64,000 nucleotides of DNA from Garcia nutans (Eukaryota > Streptophyta > Magnoliopsida > Malpighiales > Euphorbiaceae). Positions within the stretch are counted from its first letter, which is position 1. Every line of letters starts with the position of its first letter. The notes under the pieces were generated by a model. It was not told the DNA's origin and searched no databases. It saw only the letters and a program-made list of their open reading frames with translations. Positions 57,233 through 64,000 of this stretch are shown here, one piece after another. The position numbers and the translations under genes are program-made. Where the stretch lies: the NCBI GenBank assembly GCA_947685225.1, contig CANTUV010000024.1, positions 13,224,001 through 13,288,000 on the forward strand, given 5' to 3'.

Positions 57233-58915
57233 TTACCAAAATTCAAACCAGATATAATTTTTTATTTTTTCTCTTTTTTCTATTCTTTTTTTCTTTTTTA
57301 GTTTTTTCTTTTTATTTTTCTTTACTGGAGATAGAACCCCATAACAATCATTCTCATTACTGGGAGCATAAACTGAATCTGAGTCAGATTCAAAAGATGA
57401 GTCAGATGATGACGATGATGATGAGGTGGATGATGAGTCAGAAGAAGAAGAGGAAACATACTTCTTTCTTCTAAACTGGGCTTTAAAATGGGCTTTTGAT
57501 CTTTTCAACTGGGTTTTAGTGGATGAACCAGAAGAAGAGGGATTTAAGGTTATGGGCTCATATGTTGAGGGAATGGACTCAACCATCTGTTCTATAATAG
57601 CTTTATACTCCTCATCAGTCTTTGCAACCGCGAGAAGGGCTTGACAATGGGCTTTCTGAGCTCCAAAAGTATTAGCCTGTTTTGAATCAATATGGCCATA
57701 CTCTTGCTCATAGCACCATTTTTTAACAGTCATCTCAGTAGTGGAATTTTTGAAGGCATTCTACTACTTGACTTTATGCATTTTGGATACCACGCGCATA
57801 TTGGTACTTGACTGGTTTGCTAGTTCAAAGTACCATTGAAATACCCATGGTATGAAAAATTTCATACAAAATATTTAGAGAGAAGGGAACTGTTTTTCAT
57901 ACAAGGATGGGTGAGCATGGGTTTTAAAATGTTGGTAACCTGAAAGAGCTTCAAGTGATAAAGTCCTTTCATCATTATCAAAATAATACCACCATTCTAT
58001 GAACCACATTGAAATTTTATCAATCTTGATATTAATATCGAAATACAATAACTAAGAATGAGTGTTTGTAACGGTGTAGAAATAGAGAGCTTTGGTCCAG
58101 GCATCTACATGATCCCAATAGGTATAAGAAGGGAATATTGTTTTATAAGTAAGGAAGTTGGCTTTCATTTGCGCAGGTTCATGCAAAGGTTTTTCCCATT
58201 CAGAAGGATGGAGAACCTTTTTAATTTGGATTGAGGAGTGAGAAATAATGGTTTTGTCATTTGAATCATGGTTATGCTTTAATTTTATAAAACCGGTATA
58301 TTCAAGAATAACTAAATAGTATTCTTCAGATTTCAACAAATCATTAGGCCTAAAAAACTAATTTTTAGGATATACAGTTTTAATAATATCCCATGGATTC
58401 TAATTTGCTTCTCGCATGAATCCATTTTCAATTATTAGTTTTGTTTCCCTTAAAGTTTTTGTAAACCATTTTGAATATCCTTTAAATTGAAAGTTTGAAG
58501 AAACAATTTGAGTTGGTGGTTTTAAAACATCCAACTCTGGTTTTACAATATTTGTGGACAGGGCACTTGAAGAAGAAGATTCTCCTATCCCATGTTTTAC
58601 AAAAGGGATGAGATCTTTACCTGTGGCTACAAGAGCCCGATCTGTAGGAGGCGAGAGGCCTAATTTTTTAAGGGCCTATAGAACCTCTGGAGAATGGGCC
58701 AACCGGTTAACCCATTGCTTTACTGTTTCATTTTGGGCTTTATAATATTCTATAATGTATATTTGTTCAACCACTTGGGCCCAAGATTTTATGGTTTTAA
58801 TGCTTGAAGGCTTGGTTATATTGTCTGAGTGATCAGATAGGGCTTTAGGAGAGGTGTCAGGATCTGACTTTACTATTTCTTTGGCTTTATTGACTTTTTT
58901 CTTCTCATTCCCCAT
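57233..58915 (-). pseudogene. Florendovirus-like ORF2, copy A
   Basis: It starts MGNEKKKVNKAKE (ATG 58913-58915) and would run about 560 codons to 57233. Open parts are 58676-58915, 58052-58339 and 57233-57733, separated by stops and frameshifts. The end is acidic and very serine-rich (SSSSSDSSSTSSSSSSSDSS near 57430) with a basic tail. It belongs to the second ORF of florendovirus-type genomes, whose function is unknown. Copy C has a truncated version. Confidence 0.75.
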
Positions 58916-58929
58916 GATTCCTGTGAAGG

Positions 58930-60289
58930 AATTCACAAGTCAGAAAATCAGGTATACTATTATTTCTTCCTTTAATAAATTCTATATCAAAATTAAAAAT
59001 ACTTAAAATAGCTTGCTATCTTACAAAAATCTATTTTGAGGCAAGGTTTTTAACATATTTTTTCAAAACTTCTTTTACATTTTTACAATCAATCCGAAGT
59101 AAAAACTTTTGATTTAATAAATCAGATTGAAATTTAGAAATACAAATTACAATACTTAATTTTTTTTATAGTAGAATAATTTAACTGGGTTGGATTTCAA
59201 TGTCCTAAGGTAAACTAGACTATAGTTTCTCTACCTTCTTTAATTTGTTTTAAGATCCCACCATATCCTATATCTGAGACATCAGTCTCAACTATCTTAG
59301 GGGCTGATGGATCAAGGATATAAAGGCAAGGAATCATTTTTACTAAGGTTTTAATTTCTTTAATTATACCAATATGGACTGTCCATGGGCTAAGATTTTT
59401 CCTGAGTCTATCATGTAAGGGCTTTATTAACCTATTTAGGTTTGGATAAAATTCTATAACATAATTTAAACATCCTAAAAATCTTTGTAATTGGGCTTTA
59501 TTTAGTATCTAATCAGGAAACTTATCTCCAAAAGTTAAGTTCCTTTCGATGGACTCTATTATACCATATTCTTTATAATGTCCTAAAAATCTAACCTTAG
59601 TTTGAAACAAGGACATTTTGGTTTTCCTGAGTACTAGACCATTCCTTCTTACCACCATAAAAAAATATTTTTAGGTGTTTAAAATGTTCATTTATGATTT
59701 TACTGAATATTAAACAACATCAAATGGAACAATAAATTTATTACTCTCTGGAATTCAGAGGGTGTATTTTTTTAAACCAAAAGACATTACATTCCATTCG
59801 TACTGGCCAAATGGAACAATAAATGTTATTTTATATGTCTTTAGAATTAATCTAAATTTTCCAAAACCCAAATTTCATATCAAATTTATTAAAAATATTT
59901 GTTGCATATATCTTGTTTAATAAATCTTTTTTATTTGAAATAGGATACCTAATCCATTTTAAAGATTTATAGTTTATTACTAATCTGGGAGCACCATGTT
60001 CTATTTCAGAGGTCTTATTAACATAAAAGGCTTCACAAAATCATGGGCTTCTAGATTTAATAATAAGTTTTTTATTTTCTAAATCATTTATTTCATTTTT
60101 ACAAAATTTTATTATATTTGGACTCATTTGTATAGGTCTGGCTTTAGTAGTAATGGACTTTTCTTCAAAGCCCACTTTATAGGGTAAATCAACTATATGT
60201 TGTTTTCTATTCCAAACTGCATTGGGCAAATTAGCACATAATTCATTTTTAATATGCGCCTTAATTTGGTCCATTTTATTTTTTACCAA
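58930..60289 (-). pseudogene. Caulimovirid reverse transcriptase and RNase H, copy A
   Basis: The first part is open at 60041-60289 and shows KARPIQMSP and KKLIIKSRSP, the entry blocks of caulimovirid reverse transcriptase. From 60040 downward the rest is collinear with copy C (38044-38700, 31470-32120) but broken in all frames. The region that should hold the catalytic Tyr-X-Asp-Asp box (about 59700) carries a deletion relative to copy C. RNase H should fall at about 58990-59450. Confidence 0.8.
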
Positions 60290-60960
60290 TTTAGTTTTTA
60301 ACTGTACATTTATTTTTTGTAATTGATAATTTTCCTTTAAATTACAAAGTTGTTCAGGCTTTGCCTTTATTATTGCATTTATTTCTAATTCATAAATTGA
60401 ATGTGCTTTAAGTAAATTAAAATTTTTTCTTCTAGGCTTTTCTATAAATGGAAATATAATTTTTTTTTATTCTTTATCTTAAAGGTTATACTATCATCTT
60501 TTAATGAATATGGAGTTATTAAATTCATAAATAGTATTTCTAAAATTACCATATGTTGCATATCAGTTAAAATAAGTATATTTTTTAATTTAAAATTTTT
60601 ATTAATAATTGATGCTTCTGTTTTATTAAGAAGGTTCATTTTAGTTTTATTTGCTGAAGATAATTTTTCTCTAGTATTTTTCCAGAATTTCTTTGGTACT
60701 AAACTAGGTTTTATACAATTTAAGTCAGCTCCTGTGTCAAATAAGGCTATAGTATCTATAATATAATTTTCAAAAAATTTTAATTTTATTGTTATTAAGT
60801 ATTTTTTAGAGGTTATTTCATATAATAAAAATATAAAATTTTTAGGTATTTCATCCTTATCTATTATACTAATTCCATTTTTATTACTATCCTTATTATC
60901 ATTTCTATTAATATCTTCTTTTTGCTCTTCTTCTTCTTCAGAGGAGGATTCAGAAGAAGT
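60290..60960 (-). pseudogene. Caulimovirid aspartic protease region, copy A
   Basis: It carries the active-site motif DTGAD (minus strand, 60724-60738) after an acidic stretch near 60925-60960. The open part 60442-60639 follows. It would process the viral polyprotein. Copy C lacks this active site. Confidence 0.8.
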
Positions 60961-62035
60961 AAAATATTTTTCTAATAAAGATTTTAGGAATTCTACATCA
61001 TATTTGCTGTTTTTATTTTAATTCTTTTAATTCAATTTTTATTTCTTTAATTTTCTTTTGTAAATCATTTATTGTAGGTTTATTTTTTATTTGTTTATTT
61101 TTATTTAGTATTGGTGTTAAATCATAGGTTTATTACTAATATTAGATATTACAAAGGGTCTAGGTTTTTCATTTGCTTCACTAAAATTATCTAACAGTTT
61201 ATTTAAGAATTTTTTTTGTGTTTTAGGGCCACTTATATATTTTACTAATTCTAAAAGAGATTATTGTTCTTTAGTTGACATATTTGTTGATTTACTACTT
61301 GTTTAAGAACTATTACTAATTTTTGAATTTATTTCATCTATTTGATTTAACTTTTCAAATTCTAAATATTTTTCAGATTCTGATTCTAAGTATAATTCAT
61401 AAATTTTATTTAATACAGATTCTTCTAAGTTTAATTCTTGAAGTTTTTTTATTAAATTTACAAAATCTAGATGTATGTCCTTTTTTTATCACAATTAAAA
61501 CATTCTAAATCTTTATATGCTATGTTTTTGTTTTTAAAGAATTTCTTATTACTAGATTTCCTATATTTCCTATATTTAGGTTTTTTATAATATTCTTCTT
61601 TATCAAATTTCTTTCTATAATTCTTTTTATAATATTTTTTGTAAGAATTTTTATAAGACTTTATACTTGTTGAACATTGTCCTGAACATTGTCCTTTATA
61701 GTTTTGAGTTATACTATAATCAAACAGAATGATCTTAATCTTTGTTTAGTTTTTCTCATTTCGAATTTCAAAGAATTTTGTAATTTTATATCTTGACAAA
61801 GTTTTAATCCTTCTTTTTGGACTATACTGATAAGTTGATCATAAGTTAAAAGGCTATAAGGAATTGGATTTTCAAATTCCTGTTTTATAGAATTTCTAAC
61901 TTTCTCACCTAGAAAGAAAGGGAATGCTGCTAATAATTTTTTCTTCCAGAATGACTGATTGGAATCTTCTCTGAGCATTATCCTAGTTAAGAAAGTTGCT
62001 TTATAAAATTAAAAATCACTAAGTTTTTTACACCT
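60961..62035 (-). pseudogene. Caulimovirid zinc knuckle and C-terminal coat-protein segment, copy A
   Basis: The open part 61709-61978 is a helical, charged segment. A CCHC knuckle, with CFNC and then GHTSRFC in another frame because of an indel in an A-run, lies at about 61460-61505. A Lys-rich stretch follows, typical of the nucleic-acid-binding end of the coat protein. Confidence 0.75.
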
Positions 62036-62520
62036 GAGGTTACTTAGTAATTCTGCATTTTTATCTTTCAGATGAGTTGGATCTCTTATAAAATGAAGTG
62101 ATATAGTTAGAATAAGTGTTGCCACTGAATCCTGAATAGTATAACCATGTTAATTTAAAATAGGTTATCCATCTTCATAGGTTTTAATTGCATTTAAGAT
62201 GTCTAGATATTGTTCATCAGTGAGATGATTATCCCACCAATCTTTTAATTGGCCTGTGAAGCCAGCTATGATTAATTCTGTTATAGGTCTATCAGATGTA
62301 TCAGTCTGAGTTCTATAAGCATTAACAGCCATAGTCATATGTTGTAGAAGACTAAGGATGTTATATTCTGATAGGTTATCTATATTTCATTCATATACTG
62401 AAGAAGCATTATATTTATACTAAGACAATACATTAGGTCTTTCTATAATACCATGGTCTAGTACAGACATTTTAGGTACTATAGATTGGCTATGGGTTAT
62501 ATGATTTATTTTAGGATTTA
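62036..62520 (-). pseudogene. Caulimovirid coat-protein core, copy A
   Basis: It shows GFTGQLKDWWDNHL near 62225-62265, the conserved tryptophan pair of the caulimovirid coat protein. It is collinear with copy C 40395-40800 and fragment D. Frame breaks lie on both sides. Confidence 0.82.
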
Positions 62521-63335
62521 CTATTTTATTAAAGGAATCAAGTTCTTCAGTATCAAGACTGGAATTTCCTCCTATTTGAGTCTTGATCCTGTATGACTAT
62601 ACTAATTATTTTACACTAAGGTGTATCTTGAACAACTTCTTTTGATTCAGAGGTTGACTCAATTTTACTGAGTTGGTCTTTAATTACTTTAATGAAGTTA
62701 GAGTCCTTGGACTGTTTGACTTCTTGTTGACCTGTCTTAGACACCTCAAAAGGTTTAAAGACGTGAGTTTTTAATTTTTTTTTTATCAGAAATTTCTTTA
62801 TCAGATTTAATATCAGTTTTAATTATTTCTTTACCCTTTATAGATTTTTCTATCCTATTTAACTGTTGCCCTATACTATATAGATGTGTATTAAAATTAT
62901 TATGTTCTAATATTTTTCTATTTGGATCATCATCTGCTACTGTTTTAAATGGTGCAATTTTTATTTTATTTTCTCCATACATAAATATACTAGCAGTTTT
63001 AGGTGGATGTTCACTCTGTATAATTTTATCCTTTATCTTCCATTTTGCTTCTTTATTCCTGGTAGTCATAGGATTTACTGATTTTTTATAAACCCTTTTG
63101 TACCAATAAAAGAATTTTATTGAGATCTCATTTTGCTTTCAAAATTAATATATTCTGTTTTTAATTCTTCAAATTTATGTTCTTTACAAATTTTTACCAT
63201 TTTATTTAAATTTTTAAGTGCTGTAATTTCTTTATAAAATTTGTCTTCATTAAAAATAAATTCTTTATTTATTACAATTAATTCTCTATCTATGTTAACT
63301 ACATTTTCAGTAATAGCTAAGGCTGTAGGTGACAT
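62521..63335 (-). pseudogene. Caulimovirid polyprotein segment between movement and coat proteins, copy A
   Basis: Open parts are 63117-63335 (MSPTALAITENVVNID, possible coiled coil) and 62755-63069 (starting MTTRNKEAKWKIKDK, Lys-rich). In front of 63335 the movement protein is missing: within 60 bp the sequence runs into the primer-site region. Confidence 0.75.
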
Positions 63336-63363
63336 AGGTGGAGAAATAAAAATTTAAATTGAA

Positions 63364-63409
63364 TGGCATTGATACCAGCAAAAAAAAAAATTTGCTGGTA
63401 TCAGAGCCA
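63364..63409. repeat. Head-to-head junction of virus copies A and B
   Basis: Two 19-bp arms (63364-63382 and 63391-63409, 17 of 19 paired) flank eight A residues. Each arm contains a tRNA-Met primer site: TGGTATCAATGCC on the minus strand and TGGTATCAGAGCC on the plus strand. The two copies face away from each other. Confidence 0.92.
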
Positions 63410-64000
63410 TCTAGATTTTGAGGTGGTAGTAGAAGTATATAAAGAAGATTTTATTTTTAACTTTTGATATGTAGTATTAAGAGTGTGATCTTTGACTAGA
63501 AATTTAGATATGCAATAAATATCGTTGTTAGCCGAAATGATAGACGTTGTACGACAGTAAGTCAGTGGTCGCTTTCAAATCTAAAAAATTACTTTAAAAC
63601 TATTTTTCAAAAATTAAAAAGAAAATTTTTTTTATATAAATCTGCTAGTACAACTAAATAAAATAATTCTGAATCATCAAAAGTAAAAAGGATAGTAAAT
63701 AGGAATGAAGTAATCCTAAAAGATTTTCATAAAGTAATAGATGATTGGAATATACCTAAAGTAGATAAAGAATAAATTTATAAAATTCCAAAAACAAATA
63801 TTTTTAAAATTGATTATACAATTAAAGCAGAAAAAATTCACCTATGTCACCTGCAGCCTCAGTCATTACTGAAAATGTAACTAACATAGATAGAGAATTA
63901 AATGTAATAAATAAAGAATTTATTTTTAATGAAGATAAATTTTATAAAGAAATTACAGCGACTAAAAATTTAAATAAAATAGTAAAAATTTGTAAAGAAC
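63391..64000 (+). pseudogene. Caulimovirid copy B: primer site, leader and polyprotein start
   Basis: The primer site is at 63396-63408, leader to about 63640, the N-terminal polyprotein segment (VKRIVNRNEV, then DFHKVIDDWNIPKV) at about 63685-63770 ending at a TAA, and then near 63842 a jump to the post-movement-protein segment (MSPAASVITENVTNIDREL). The movement protein is absent, as in copy A. The copy continues beyond the window. Confidence 0.82.

Noticed and set aside
56868..57239. 123-codon minus-strand frame across the viral intergenic region
   Set aside because: It starts just before the ORF2 end and runs through promoter-like sequence. It is not conserved in the homologous region at 55680-56200.
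1..64000. CRISPR-like arrays
   Set aside because: The regular repeats seen (22, 26, 42 and 84 bp) are direct tandem arrays without unique spacers, in a plant nuclear context.

Overview
The window is plant nuclear DNA: very AT-rich, with no intact gene and no host gene that I can recognise. Nearly every base that can be assigned belongs to a nest of plant transposable elements or to endogenous caulimovirid (pararetrovirus) copies. The mix of Ty3/gypsy LTR elements with tRNA-Met-type primer sites, Tat/Ogre-like and Athila elements, a Stowaway MITE, an Ac-like hAT element, a tRNA-derived SINE and florendovirus-like virus copies points to a flowering plant, probably a eudicot. I cannot name the species.

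Layout. (1) 1-15149: two opposite-facing copies of a non-coding LTR retrotransposon family (LARD-like, LTR about 3.2-3.4 kb). The left copy is on the minus strand (LTR 583-3792; its interior leaves the window). The right copy is on the plus strand (truncated 5' LTR 6476-7836, non-coding interior, 3' LTR 11709-15149 carrying a Stowaway MITE). Between them lies an AT-rich minisatellite. (2) 15896-29731: a hAT transposon with a perfect 8-bp target duplication, containing a decayed transposase and, nested inside it, a gag-only Tat/Ogre-like LTR element (17026-27354). (3) 29778-64000: florendovirus-like copies. Copy C (minus strand, about 8 kb of virus sequence) is split by a SINE (38772-38889), a 5.9-kb LTR element with only about 355 bp between its LTRs (32121-38043) and a 12.6-kb Athila element (42676-55257). 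Copy A (minus strand, about 56841-63382) lies beside it. Copy B (plus strand, 63391-64000) starts head to head with copy A at the primer-binding site.

Relative order of events from nesting: hAT before the gag-only element; virus before the SINE, Athila and the short-interior LTR element. The last of these looks youngest: near-identical LTRs and a perfect 5-bp target duplication. All reading frames are broken by stops or frameshifts, so nothing here is likely to make a full-length protein. The features most worth a second look are the arrays of short palindromes in three unrelated LTR families, one of which recurs upstream of the Athila env-like frame, and the head-to-head virus junction. I found no clear evidence of a wholly new biological system.
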